Shown: positions 48,701 through 60,482 of the stretch, one piece after another
Position numbering within the stretch: the first letter of the stretch is position 1
Layout of the letters: every line of letters begins with the position of its first letter
Source of the DNA: Daucus carota subsp. sativus
Lineage: Eukaryota; Streptophyta; Magnoliopsida; Apiales; Apiaceae
DNA: 64,000 nt
Assembly (NCBI RefSeq): GCF_001625215.2
Contig: NC_030384.2
Location: 46,534,390-46,598,389 of the forward strand
Direction: 5' to 3'
Translations under genes and position numbers: made by a program
Notes under the pieces: model-generated
The model's database searches: none
What the model saw: the letters and a program-made list of their open reading frames with translations, nothing else
What the model was told of the DNA's origin: nothing

Positions 48701-51700
48701 ACCCTAGTACAAGGATTACATTTTATCTGCTGATGAAGAATAGCTTTCCACTAAGTTCCTGGAGGAACAAATGAAGACCTTGTTATTACAATATACATAC
48801 ACTGGAAAGTTTGAAGTACAAATAAGTCTGCACTTACACACTTCCTCTAGGACATTCAAATGGACTTGAGACTTCTGCATTGAAATTGTTGTACGAGATA
48901 TCTCTGCACTCCAATATGCAAAATGAAAACAACAATGGTCATCAAGCCAAGTATAGGCATACAACGACTAAATGATTGTGATATTTTTCAGCTGTGTATG
49001 ACACTCTTCGCTAAAGAATAAAATTATCTTACAAAGAAGATAACTTGTTATGCCTCAAATACATTAATTTATAACTCTAATTAAATATGGCAAAAGTTCA
49101 TACGCATTCTTATTCCGAGATAATATCCATTCAGGTATGGGCCCACTAAGCTTGTTACCTGTCAAATAACTTAAAAACAAGCATAACTTAGTATTTTGAA
49201 AGAAAAAAACTAAAATGTGAGAAATATCAGGAGTGGACATAGACTTACATGTAATCGGCTTTTGCTAAATTGACAAAATTTGATGGAATATCACCAGCCA
49301 AGTTATTAAAACTGATGTCTCTACATAAACAAAGCAATTGAATAAGTTTCTAGTGGACTCTGTAAATTAACTTGTACAAAAAGGAGTAGCTATATTAAAT
49401 ATGAAATAAAATAGTGCTACACCGAGATTGACCGAACATTTCAGAAAACATAACAACTTTGTAGCACCTAGATGCAAACATGTAAAATAATATATGTGTG
49501 TGTGTGTGTTTTATCATTGTTAGTTAAGAACTTTCAGACACAGCATGTGTAAAGTTTCCTTTATTTGAGAAAGTCCCTTCTGTCTAACCATGCTTTCTTG
49601 CAGAAGGGCATTTAGATGTAATATGCTTAGAGGGCACGTATATATAAGGCTGGTTGAGCCAGGTCTTCATTTGAAAAGGCACTTAAACTTATTCTCGGTT
49701 TCAACTTTTAATCACATATTTCATATCACGAGCTTAATTGCAATAACAGGACCTTTAATCTAACATAATTGCACCCATAAGTGATAAATTGACAAACATT
49801 TCTGACTCTTCTTTTTAGATAACAATATATGGATACGAGCCAATGGAATGTTGTCAGTACATACATGATACAACCACAGACCATGACAGATTCTATAGTA
49901 AGAATTAGAAGCTACGTACATCGTTTTCAGATTTTTTGCCTCGCCGATGTATGAAGGAATCTCTCCGCTAATTAAGCAACTTCTTAGTATCCTGCATCGC
50001 ATATTCTAATTTTACCATTGTATTCAAATATTGATGGTGTATTTTCTAAAAATGAAGGAAAACAACTTACAAAGTCTTCATCGACTCCATGCTTAATGTG
50101 GGAAAAGAGAATTCTTTACCTTTTAAGTCACTGATCCTCCTAAAAATTTGGCCAATAAAAGGAAAATGGAAGATACATTATATACTATATGGCATATGCA
50201 ACCAACAAAAAACAAGAGAAGGAGAAACAAGAGTAAAATTGCATACAAATCACTTAAGCTTTTTAAGTTTGAAATACTGTCAGGAATTGGGCCCTCAAGA
50301 GAGCAACCTTGCATGTGCCTGTAATATAATATACAAAAGCGCACAGGATTGTTGAGATCAAATCACTCTTCTCGACTTTGTGCACATGAATTCGGAACAA
50401 GCTTTAGGTGCAGTACTTACAGTTTCTCAATTTGTGACCATCTCTGAATGAAATCAGGTATCTTGCCAGTAAAATTATTGTCACTTATTCTCCTGCAGTT
50501 TTTCAAAGATTTAAATGTCAAAATGAAATTTCCAGCAGAAGTGGAACTGCGATAGAAGCAGTAATTACCTAAAACTGAAAGTTGAATAGAAGAATCCTAT
50601 GATTATATATTGGATTGTAAGAAAGAATGTGTAATTGGTTATAAATACTATCTATTTGGTTGGCCTTTTTTTTCCTGACCAGTAACTTCATGCTCTGAAA
50701 TGATAAAGAGGGTTTTCGATTTTGAGTAAGTGTTCTATACAGATTAAAGCTTTCCGCGTCTTATATTAGTGTTTTTTTTGTTCAGAAACCTCTCACAAGT
50801 GATTATTTAGAAACCGAAAAGTAAGTAGAGGGCTACATTTTTATTTCCTCTTCAAGCTCTTACAAATAATAAATTATATAAACATTTTAACTTGGGGTGA
50901 TTATTAAGAGATGTACATACCAAGTACCAAGCAGGGTAGGCAGCAACAGGCATTCATAAAATATGAAAGGAAATATATACTTACATATCAGTCAAGTTGG
51001 TCAGATTAGAAAGTTCTTCTGGCAACTCTCCTGAGAATGAATTTGATGATAAAACACTGAAAGTGAAAGTGAAGATGCGTTTGTATTAATATTTTAATTA
51101 ATTATGTTAACACGATATTCACATCTCTGAAATTTCTAGTAAAATATGTGTATGACAAGTTCAAAAAAAATTACAGCTTTTGTAATTTGACCAAGTTTCC
51201 TATATCTGTGGGGATTGCTCCAGAGAAAGCATTTCCTTCTAGGCTCCTGCAATATTCAGATGTTAATAATTTGTAGGCAAATTCAGCCTCTCCGTCACAC
51301 CAGCCATAATTTTCATTATGAAGCTAGTATAAGTTATAATTAATACTAATTTATCTATGTATAAAAAGCATAGTGTATGTATTTCTTATATATATGGATA
51401 CTACACATTTTAATCTATTGCCTTGTACATAAAGAGTGCTTTATATGTATTCATTTAACTTAATCTGATATCACCACTACACACAGTTAGGCTGCAGATA
51501 CTTTTTACCTTGAACACATTGTATAACAAAATTTTACATTGTACAAAGTTCTGAGCATACTATATCCACCATTAACAACAAGCTCTAGGAAAAATATCAG
51601 TCATGAAATCTTAAGAAGAGATTCAACATACAGGTTTGATAGAGTAATGATATTGGTAAGCGCCTTTGGAAATGGACCAGATAATCGGTTTCCCATAAAA

Positions 51701-53630
51701 GAACTGCATATTCAATCATCAGTATATTTAATTATGTGATGTTATACAGGAATACAATACTGTAATACTGGTAATGTGGTGCATACAGGCCAGTCAAGTT
51801 CATAGAAGCCCATGTCCGTGGAATTGTGTTATTTAGATAGTTGCGACTTAAATCCCTGGAAAAAAAAAGTGTACAATTAGAAGTGCATTCAAACTGAAAA
51901 AAAAAATTAGTTTCTAAGCTACTACAAGTCTACATTGCTGTTAGCAATAAAAAGTATGCAGGTGATTACTAACATTGCAAGTAAATCTTCTTTAACAGTT
52001 GCATAAACGCAGCTCCTAAATACTGTGCAACAAATATTGTAATAAAAGAAACTTCGGAATATATTGGATTTTTGCTTACAAGTTTTTGAGGTGGTGTAGC
52101 TTGGAGAACTCAGATGGAACACTTCCTGACAAGTTTTGGGATTTTAAGGCTCTGCAAATATTTTCTGCACAATTAAGCACTTGCAAGCAAAAGCACATTG
52201 TTAAACAGATTCTAACATAACTAGATTGATTTAATAAGCTTGATATATTTGCTTCGATTTACATTTTGTCCAAGAAATGTCCAGCGGCCAGCGGGACATG
52301 AAATAAAAGTTTCCGTCCAGACTTAGTAAACTGAGGACTGAGAGGTAGTGTTTCTTGAGGAAAAGAAAATCATAATTAAGCTGCTGATCGAGAATCAGAT
52401 TATCACACTCTTGTCTTCAAATTTCATTATCAGTAGAAAACGTAAGTTCATTGAAATTCACATTTTTCTCTTTTTGATAATATTAGATAAGAGCATTACA
52501 ATTATAACTTCTATATCTGGCATGAATGCTGCACTGCAAGACTGCGGAAAGTATTGCAATGTGTGATCAGGCACCAGCTATATCAGTCTAACAGGAATTT
52601 CGACAGAAGCAAAACAAAGTATAAACAGGTAAACGAGGGATGAGGCCAACTACTACATCCGATACTTAAATTATACATGATCCTGATGATTCGATATTTT
52701 GATTAATATGTTTAATATTTAAAATATACTATGGACCCCATGGCCGACCTAAGTGTGAAGGCATTCAAGTTAGCCTCCATGTACAGCTGGTGTCTGCTGA
52801 TATGGCTACAAGTCATAAGATAGCATCCTGCCCTAGATTTATAGTGGTACTAAGTATTAACATCTTGACTTCGTCAACATTTCACATTTTCTGAAAACTA
52901 CAGCAGTACTATTTATAATATTGAACAATTAAAATCAACTTAATTGTCAAAACTTAAACTACTGTATGCATTATCCATCGTGCAGTTAGGTAAAGGCCAC
53001 CATCAATTCTCAAACTATGAAATGGAAAGAGGGATGGACTAACTTTACCAAAATAGTACAGAGGGAATCAAGCTACAGTGGATTTTAGTAAGATGATGAT
53101 AAGAACAGAGAGGGAGAGGGAGAGAGAAAGGAGGGGGAGGGGGGAGAGAGAGAGAGGGAGGGAGGGAGGGAGGGAGGGAAAGAGAGGGAGAGGGAGAGAG
53201 GGAGAGAGAGGGAGGGAGGGAGGGGGGGGAGAGAGAGAGAGAGAGATGTACATGGCAATAACATGACAGGTGGTATTGGCGTCGAAAGAACAATCACAGG
53301 TAACAGAGCTCTCAAAACCCTTCCTCACAATCGGAATACTCCAATTGCCCTCACCGCTACACGGGTCCTTGCTAAAATCCCAATCATTCTTCCCCAACTT
53401 CTTCCCAATCTCTTTCAAGGCCCTCACTGCAGCATTATCCCAATCAATCAATACATAACTCAACCAAACACTAAACCTCAAAACACATGTAATTTACCTT
53501 CATCTTGGTGGAGCTTGGCAGTAGCCGCTGACACAAAACTAGTCCTACTGAAGATAATTAACACAAAGTAACAAATGACGAACACGTGAAAAAGAAAAAA
53601 CTTGGTACTAAAACCACAAAAGTAGTCCAT
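42755..53630 (-). CDS. LRR-malectin receptor-like serine/threonine kinase (LRR-VIII-2 type)
   Basis: I traced 24 exons totalling 3063 nt (1020 aa). Exon 1 (53498-53630) encodes a hydrophobic signal peptide. Exon 2 (53252-53426) has the [19 protein letters not shown] cap. Exons 3-14 (52151 down to 48838) are mostly 72-nt units each encoding one leucine-rich repeat. Exons 15-16 end in the [12 protein letters not shown] linker. Exons 17-18 (46486-46871, 46200-46395) are the malectin domain ([20 protein letters not shown]). Exon 19 (45184-45330) has the single membrane span near residues 622-645. Exons 20-24 are the kinase: [10 protein letters not shown], Lys712 (VAVKQL), HRD 809-811 and DFG 829-831, an RD kinase with all catalytic residues. 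The protein should sit in the plasma membrane with LRR and malectin domains outside. Relatives act in immunity and development; the ligand is not readable here. Confidence 0.93.
47118..47311 (+). mobile_element. TRIM-like LTR retroelement, 194 bp, two intact LTRs
   Basis: LTR 1 (47118-47195, 78 bp) starts TGTTAGAATATAATATG and ends CACTTAACA. LTR 2 (47233-47311, 79 bp) is nearly identical (TGTTAGAATA... to TTACTTAGCA). Between them are only 37 bp: the primer binding site TGGTATCAGAGC at 47196-47207, a short spacer, and the purine tract GTGAGGGGAAA at 47222-47232 directly before LTR 2. TTTTT lies on both sides (47113-47117 and 47312-47316). Each LTR can fold into a hairpin (CTCCCAACACC with GGTTGTGGGAG). 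It sits in the intron between kinase exons 16 and 17. Confidence 0.88.
47590..47665 (+). mobile_element. Degenerate LTR-PBS remnant of the same TRIM-like family
   Basis: 'tccta-gaccttt-aggttttgggata' followed by 'taattaaca' and then TGGTATCAAAT repeats the LTR tail plus primer-site layout of the element 300 bp upstream, with substitutions. No second LTR or target duplication is clear. Confidence 0.5.
53107..53246 (+). repeat. GA-rich microsatellite in receptor kinase intron 1
   Basis: About 140 bp of (GA)n, (GGGA)n and G-rich purines. On the coding strand it is a CT tract that begins four bases after the donor GTAC at 53251. The open frames through it are artefacts of the repeat. Confidence 0.92.
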
Positions 53631-53922
53631 GTAGTTAGTTGCTGTAAAATCCACCAATATGCATGGAGATTTAAAACTACTTTCTCTACATAGAACTCTA
53701 AAGAGACGCAGCCACTAAATAAATAAGATTTGTGGGGATAGAATGAAGTAAGTAGTTTGGAGCTCAACTGTAAGTAAGTATGTATAATGTATGTAATGTT
53801 GAATGTAGATTGTACAGTTTGTCGCATTATTGCCATTCCTTGGATTTATTACGACTCACATGATCAAGTGGAGGACCACTGCTATTATTTGACGTTATTC
53901 CTTGTAACAGTGAACATGAGTA

Positions 53923-54193
53923 CTCCCTCCGTCCCATCAGGTTCTTTACAGTTTCCTTATTTGGCCGTCCCATCCATTTTTTTATATTACAAAACTTTTC
54001 TAAAATAGTTAATGGGTCCCACCACTTTCCCACTTTTTCTCCTTTTTCACACTACTTTTACTCCACTATCTCTCTTTTATATATTAAAAATCAGTGGGTC
54101 TCACCACTTCAATCACTTTTTTTTCTCTTTTCTACTACTTTATACATATTTCTTAACCTCCGTCATGTAAAGAATTGGGTGGGACGGAGTGAG
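53923..54193. mobile_element. Stowaway-type MITE (271 bp) in the receptor kinase promoter
   Basis: The left end CTCCCTCCGTCCCATCAGG pairs with the inverse right end (CCCACCC...GGGACGGAGTGAG form). TA flanks both ends (53921-53922 and 54194-54195). It lies about 290 bp upstream of the kinase ATG at 53630. Confidence 0.85.
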
Positions 54194-54195
54194 TA

Positions 54196-55111
54196 TCTTT
54201 TTTACTAAATTCATCATTCATGGTTAATAAATAAAATTCTACGGCTCTTTAGACGGACATATCCTCTGCGGGTTTTCTATATGCTTTTAACCTTTATGGT
54301 TAAATTATAAAATAGGGGCTTTTAATCAAATTTTCAAGTTTATAGAATAATTATATATTTATGATTTAATTTATCCTATTTTCTAAAAACCATATCGCAA
54401 TTTTAAAAAATCATGAATTAGATAAATTTATGATTTAATTATCAAATAGGTCATCCAAATGTAGGAAGTGAGTCACTAATTACAAAACTGACTCTCATTA
54501 GTTACTCATTTAAATATTGGTATAAAAGATATCACTCGATTATCAATCGAAATTCTTAAAAATATTATATATTGAGTTTCACACATTTTTTATAAATGTT
54601 ATTACATCCAAATGAAAGGTTCCAAACTCTACTAATTTAGATAATATTGTTAGATTTATAAAATTTAATCAACTATTTATTCTTAATTTTTTTATTGTTT
54701 TATTCAGTTTAAATAAAAAAATAGTAGATAATTTTTTAAAAATTTTAAAAATATTATCTAAAATACTAGAATCGGAATCTTTGATTGAGATGTGATATCA
54801 TTCAATAAAAAAAGTGTGAAACTTAATATATAATATTTTAAGAATTTTAACCAACGATAAGGTGATTATTTTGCTAAAAAATTTATGATCCATATCTCAC
54901 TCAGTTTTGTAATCATCGACTCATTGATACATTTGGACGCACTACTTAATACCGACAAATTTGTGACTCTCAAAAACCGTATCATATGACCTTATTATAT
55001 ATCTCATCAGCATTTTGGTTTAGAAATTCTCATAATATATGATTTTATTAATTCTTTAGAAAATAAGTATTTTTGACATTTTTTCCGGAAAGATAAATAA
55101 TTAAGGCCCTA
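54196..55111. other. AT-rich intergenic DNA
   Basis: No supported gene. Stretches near 54530-54570 and 54795-54850 are partly inverse to each other ('tcgattatcaatcg...ttaaaaatattat' against 'ataatattttaagaatttt...'), suggesting a decayed inverted-repeat element, but I could not define its ends. Confidence 0.4.
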
Positions 55112-55119
55112 CATGTAGC

Positions 55120-55859
55120 TAGGGGTGAGCAAAACCGGATATCCGGTCCGGTTATGAATTATAAACCGGATATCCGGTTTTTCGGATCACTATATTTTTA
55201 TTCCGGTTCCGGTTCCGGTTTAACCGGATATCCGTGAAATTCGGATATCCTCTTAATTCGGATCGGAAAACGGATTATCTGGATCCTTTTTTTTCCTCAA
55301 AGAACATATATTATTTTCTCACGTTAAAGTTTAACTTCACTCTGCAGCTTGCACAAGTATAAAAAGAAAAACAAGCAAGACAAGTACAAATCAGATCCAA
55401 CAGAAAAACAAACAGCCATTCCACTTCTCGAGTGATTAATAAGTATGTCAATTTTATTTGATAACATTTAAATTTCAATGTACCACTAACAAAGTCAAAA
55501 TACTATGTAAAGATACACCAAACAGCTTCAAAAATGAAGTTATGTAACTCTAATGTAGGAAACCTAATGTAAGTATGTAACTCTGTTACTAACAGAATAT
55601 TTGCAAACTTAAATAATTATTAATTACTATCTATAAAAATATTTTTTTAATTAAATATAATAGAACCGGATCGGATCCGGATATCCGCTTTCTTATATAT
55701 ATGTGATCCGGATCCGAATCCGAATTTATAGGAAAAAACCGAATCGGATATCCGGTCCGGTTTATTCGGATCAGATATCCGAATTTCCGGATATTTTAAA
55801 TCGGATACCGGATCGGAAAATCGGATAATCCGGATTTCGGATTTTCATGCTCACCCCTA
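55120..55859. mobile_element. Non-autonomous hAT transposon (740 bp) with 8-bp TSD
   Basis: The left end TAGGGGTGAGCA is matched by TGCTCACCCCTA at the right. A perfect 8-bp duplication CATGTAGC lies at 55112-55119 and 55860-55867. Subterminal regions are dense in CCGGATATCCGG and GGATCCGGAT motifs in both orientations. There is no transposase ORF. It differs in sequence from the hAT element at 2957-3806 but has the same architecture. Confidence 0.93.
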
Positions 55860-55867
55860 CATGTAGC

Positions 55868-57954
55868 CGGGCTATCCTCACGTTTAGCAGGTGGAATGTG
55901 GAAATAGGGAATCAAGAAACAAGATGCAAGAAAACGGAAATCAAACTCCAAGACGCGATCATAAATCTAATAAAAACAAAATAATTAGTTTCAAAAAAAT
56001 TAAATAATACTTTATTTATAAAGCAGTGTTAAGAAAACTTAATAAAATTATAATCATTAATAAATATTCCCTCCCTCCCCTATGTAAAAAGAAAATAAAA
56101 TTGTCCCAAAAAACATGTTTCATTTCACCTTTCAAAATAATTTTTTGAATGTTTTCCCAAAAACTATCTTTTGAATACAAGTTTTCACGTTTGACTACCA
56201 CACATTTACATATAAATCAATTTAATTTAGTGCATTTATTAGGAATACTCAACTAATTTTTCTTAATGTGCATAATTTTTTCAAAAGCAACATGTAAAAT
56301 GCGACGGAGAGATCGACATAATCTATTTAAAATTATAGGATATATAACAGGAATTTTTTTTAATTTATTAAACTATTATATTCGAACATTAATTTTAGAA
56401 CAAGTTAAATTTAATATGGAGATGATAAAAACATGATAAGGGAGTATAATTTATGACAGATACGGAGAGCTGTTTTAAAATGAAAAATATATCAGAGTCA
56501 ACATTACGACATATTTAATTTGACGTGCATACTTTTTGGCTATAAAAGTCATAATGTAACTTTATTTTAATTTTATGTAAGCATCCTTTTCATTCATGCA
56601 TGCAGGGCAAGTTCTACGCGTTTATGTAAACGCGAATAATTTGACCCATTTTTTGGAGTGGATCCTACCGGGCCCGGAGATGTAGATGGAACTTGCATTT
56701 GATTTATCTGGAGAGGAAGAAAGTAATATCACACATGTCACTCTCTAATATTTGTGTCAAAAGTCAAAACGTTAAATAATTAAAAAAATAAAGAGAGTAA
56801 TTATTATAAAAAAAAAGCATTAATTAAGTCGGTTCTGTACTACGAACCTCTGAACACCCTACTTGAGAGTTGAGATGGCTGAAAATGTGAGAGTAATCAA
56901 TGCCCATGCTTGCTTGTTTGCTTCCTCCCGTCCAAGATGAGCGCCCAACCACATCACCGGTTTCCGTAAAAACCCAATTCTGTAAAATGGGTTGTCACAA
57001 AACAAAGTTATGGCATAATCACAGGATTTAATCAAATAAGTATATCATTAAAATAGTTCGGTGGGTGTTTCGATAATTAGAAGGCATATTTTTCTCTTTT
57101 TTATTTGTCAAAATACACATCCTGGAATTGAAAACTAATTATACAGTTATACTGTATACATTTAACATGCTCTAATAATTAAATATCTAGAATTTGTAAT
57201 TTCATAAGCAATCATTGCATAATTAAATGTAGCAAATAGATGGCTCAGTGCTCGGATAAATTTATACAGTATGTCAACTAGTATCTGAACCATAAACAAG
57301 AATTCAATATATTAACGAGACTTATGCTTCAGTTATATTAGAAATGTAGTATAAGGGAGAAGGTATAGTTGATACTAGGACAGCAGTGGAGCCAGCCAGC
57401 CACATTTATGCCAGTCAATATCATACGGTCTAGATAAGCAGGGGAAAAAAAACTCATGATTTATTGTACCAAACGCGTCGAGAGTTTGCCAGCTAGCTGC
57501 AAGCATTCATCAACCCAGTAGTCCATTTCAATTTTGCTTCTGTGGTTTTAATTTTAGACAGCAAATCTGTTTATTAAGATTCAGGAGTAGCCATGTCTGA
57601 GCTCTTTGATTCAGACTTCAACCTTCATTAAAGATTGTAACAAGTGCCGACCTTTTGATTCTAAAATACATTTTTGCTATCGCTATATTCGAATTATTCA
57701 ATCCATTCCAAAATAATAGTCGTTTTGATTTTTCGAATTATCCCATCCATTCCACAATAATAGCCGTCTTGACTTTCTTTTTTTTTTTGCATGTACTTTG
57801 AGTAGTGTGTGATTAAAATTTATGGGGTCTCATAGAAAAATATAGCAGCAACTATAATCAGTAAAATATTCTGCCAACAGGCACCAACGACTTTTTTTTG
57901 GATTGTAAAAGTAAAATTGATCAAGTTTTGGCAAATTTTATTGATGGATGTTGA
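55868..57954. other. Intergenic DNA downstream of the first TBL gene
   Basis: No gene is seen. A two-unit tandem repeat of about 43 bp lies at about 57685-57775 ('ccattccaaaataatagtcgt' / 'ccattccacaataatagccgt', each followed by 'ttgatt' or 'ttgact'). A possible MITE end (ATTCCCTCCCTCCCC) lies near 56067 without a clear partner. Confidence 0.5.
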
Positions 57955-59520
57955 TTAAATTTGAAAGAGATATGTGTAGAGAAGCTGGTTCCAAACATCA
58001 GGGAGTCCAGGCAGACACCAGTGGCTGCAGTCAGGAAACTTGGAGCCTCCAAATCCATAAGCTGATGGGTGTGCATCTATTCTGAGTTCTGATAAGCCTG
58101 TTATGTCCAGCAAATACACTTCCTTGGCTCCACTCAACACTTTTTCTAGCACTGCTTCTGCTGGATGGTTGGTTCCTTTTGGGCTTGGCCCAGGTAATGG
58201 TGCCTCTGCGCCCACACATGTTTTGGGTGGACTGTTCCATCATTTTATAGACCATTCGTCAGTATGTAATATTTATCCATTTTGTAAACACAGTCTTGTT
58301 TTTTTTAAATAATTATTGGTAGAAAACAGAGTTACCTTGCATGATCAGGAGAAACACCTTGAAAGATTAGTCTGTTTTTTGCAGGATCAGCTCTGGAATT
58401 CGCCCATTTGGCCCAGGTGTTGATTGCTTTCTCGTACGCGACTAGACGGTTCATGTCTTTGTATGTTGCATTTCCTTCTCGAATAAAATCCCAACTGCCA
58501 AAACGAAATTAAGAACTCGAAAATTTTTGGATAAATTTGGATACATCGTATTTAGCTTGAGGCATAAATAGGATGGCCTTACAGCTGGTCACTTCCGGTA
58601 TGAGTCCACCAATGCCACGAGTCGAAAATCAAGAAGTCCATTCCCTCCCACAGTCCACGACTATATTCTACGGACTCTATGTACATAACTCGCCCAATTA
58701 TCTCGCTTCTGATGTCAACAAGATAGGCATTCCGAGAGAACAAGAAGGAAACCTTGTAATCCTGCAAGTATTGAACGCATTACGATTCAAGAGCTAGCGA
58801 GATTAACACAAAAGCAGTTGTATAGAGAGTGAAGAGGGATGATGGTCTCACCGGAAATGTAAAATTCGAAAGACCACCGATCTTATTGGAAATATACGGG
58901 GCTTGGGGCAGTGATGTGTGGATCATGCAAGTGAGAGACTGCCACTGGTTCAGACTCAATGAGTCTCCTACAAACATGAGTTGTTTTCCTCTGAATCTCT
59001 GTAGAAAATCATGTGCATCAAACCTACAGAGTGAAAGATAGAGAACAAAATCAACATTAGATACGTAAATCGAGCATGTAAAATGTCATGCATGATGCAA
59101 CCAATTATATGATGATGCAACAGCATTTAAAATAGAGTGCAACTTTATGATTATAAATTGTAATAATCTGTAATAAATAAAAAAGGGACAAAATACAGCT
59201 AACATGGAGTATATGCATACAAAAAAATTGAAAAGCATAAAAACAAAAGCGGTTAGAAAAATGATGAACCTTGGTAAATTGCAACCGGTGGGCTGCCATC
59301 TGTAATGGAGATAGTTTTTATCAGGACGGCCATTTTTCTGGCAATCGAATTCTCTGCTCTCCAGGAAAGGGCAGTCAGCGGGATTGTAAAGTGGATACGA
59401 AGGATCATATATCCAGTTTCCTTCGTATATGTTACATGTTCCTGCACCACCGCCGCCTTCTATTTCTTTTGCAGCTAATATTGTTAGTACCACAATAGCC
59501 GAAATACTAAAGCTGGCCAT
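57955..59520 (-). CDS. Trichome-birefringence-like protein (TBL), putative wall polysaccharide O-acetyltransferase-family enzyme
   Basis: Five exons: 59270-59520, 58852-59023, 58583-58761, 58336-58494 and 57955-58231. They total 1038 nt (345 aa). A hydrophobic N-terminus (residues about 3-20) is a signal peptide or anchor for the secretory pathway. The PMR5N region follows ([36 protein letters not shown]). The GDS motif is at 103-105 ([15 protein letters not shown]) and the DxxH pair at Asp321/His324 ([16 protein letters not shown]). Family members O-acetylate or deacetylate xylan, pectin or other wall glycans in the Golgi or wall; which one applies here is unknown. A long CT tract adjoins the ATG in the leader. 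It is tandem with a similar gene at 60483-63801. Confidence 0.93.
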
Positions 59521-59676
59521 GAGAGAGAGAGAGAGGGGGGGGGGGGGGAGGGGAGAGAGAGAGAGAGGGAGGGAGAGAGAGATAGAGATTGAGAGGGGGG
59601 AGAGAGAGAGTGGGGAGAGGGAGAGAGATAGAGAGGGGGGAGAGAGAGAGGGAGAGAGGGAGGGAGAGAGAGAGAT
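59521..59676 (+). repeat. GA-rich microsatellite in the TBL leader
   Basis: About 155 bp of GAGAGA/GGGGAGA purines lie directly against the ATG of the TBL gene, so on the coding strand the 5' leader would be a CT tract. The tandem paralogue has only about 30 bp of similar purines (63801-63826), so the tract has expanded here. Confidence 0.92.
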
Positions 59677-59687
59677 GTGAGGAAATC

Positions 59688-59800
59688 TGAGTTGAGTACA
59701 AGTATCTGGTTGTCTATAATTATAGTGGCTGCATGAGGAATGAGTTGAGTACAAGTATCTGTTTGTTTGTATATAATTATACTGGCTGCATGTGTCCAGT
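59688..59800 (-). repeat. Tandem duplication in the TBL promoter
   Basis: 'gagttgagtacaagtatctg' begins near 59690 and again near 59742; each unit continues with 'tataattata' and 'tggctgcatg'. The period is about 52-55 bp. It is just upstream of the CT tract and could duplicate promoter elements. Confidence 0.75.
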
Positions 59801-60482
59801 CCCTCCTCGTCAATATAGAGGAATATAATCAGATGCAGTGAATTCGATCAGGTGTATATTAGATATTCCTGCCAGGTGGTAGTTTTTGCATATTCTCATT
59901 TAATTTTATTTATTCTGCTTTGGAATATTTGAGAAGCGATCTGATATCTTCTAAACTATGCTTTTAATGTAAAAGAAAATCAGGCATAGATATTCCTCTT
60001 TTTGGGTATATTATGTTTAAGATATCTGGTATAATTAATATTTTGATTTTTCAGGTAAATTATATGTTGGTAGAATTTATTTTTACCTGAAATATTACAT
60101 GATTATCACGTGCATCCACTAGTATATTACAGGAAGCTTTTTCATTTTTTCCTATTTAAAATTAATGACTGATAAATTGAAAGCGATAATTTTTAAGTTT
60201 GTATGGCTGTGAAACAACGGTTTGCCTTCAATTCTGGCTCCTCATTCATGTAAATGTGCATAGAAAGTGCATTAATCTACTTGTTGTAACCCCTTCTTTA
60301 CAATGAATGTACTTACAAATATTGCAAAATATTGTCAATGTCATAAACAACTTTGGATTAAGAAAAACAATACAGCAAACTATGTGCAATTATGCTGCCA
60401 ATCACAGAGAAGTGATTCTTATTTGTTGTGAAAGAATAATTACTATATTTCTTGGTAAATTTGTATTGATGTATGTCGATTC
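59801..60482. other. Intergenic DNA between the tandem TBL genes
   Basis: It holds the distal upstream region of the first TBL gene and the 3' end of the second. I see no further gene or element. Confidence 0.55.

Noticed and set aside
53045-53481. Several overlapping open frames rich in Ser/Pro/Leu or Arg/Glu/Gly
   Set aside because: They are translations of the GA microsatellite in all frames; only the 53252-53426 segment is a real exon, of the receptor kinase.
56066-56310. Possible MITE between ATTCCCTCCCTCCCC and GCGACGGAGAGATC
   Set aside because: The ends pair poorly beyond a few bases and no TA duplication is clear.
59429-59813. Open frames of Ser/Leu/Pro or Arg/Glu repeats over the TBL leader
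   Set aside because: Repeat translation. The real protein starts at the ATG at 59520.
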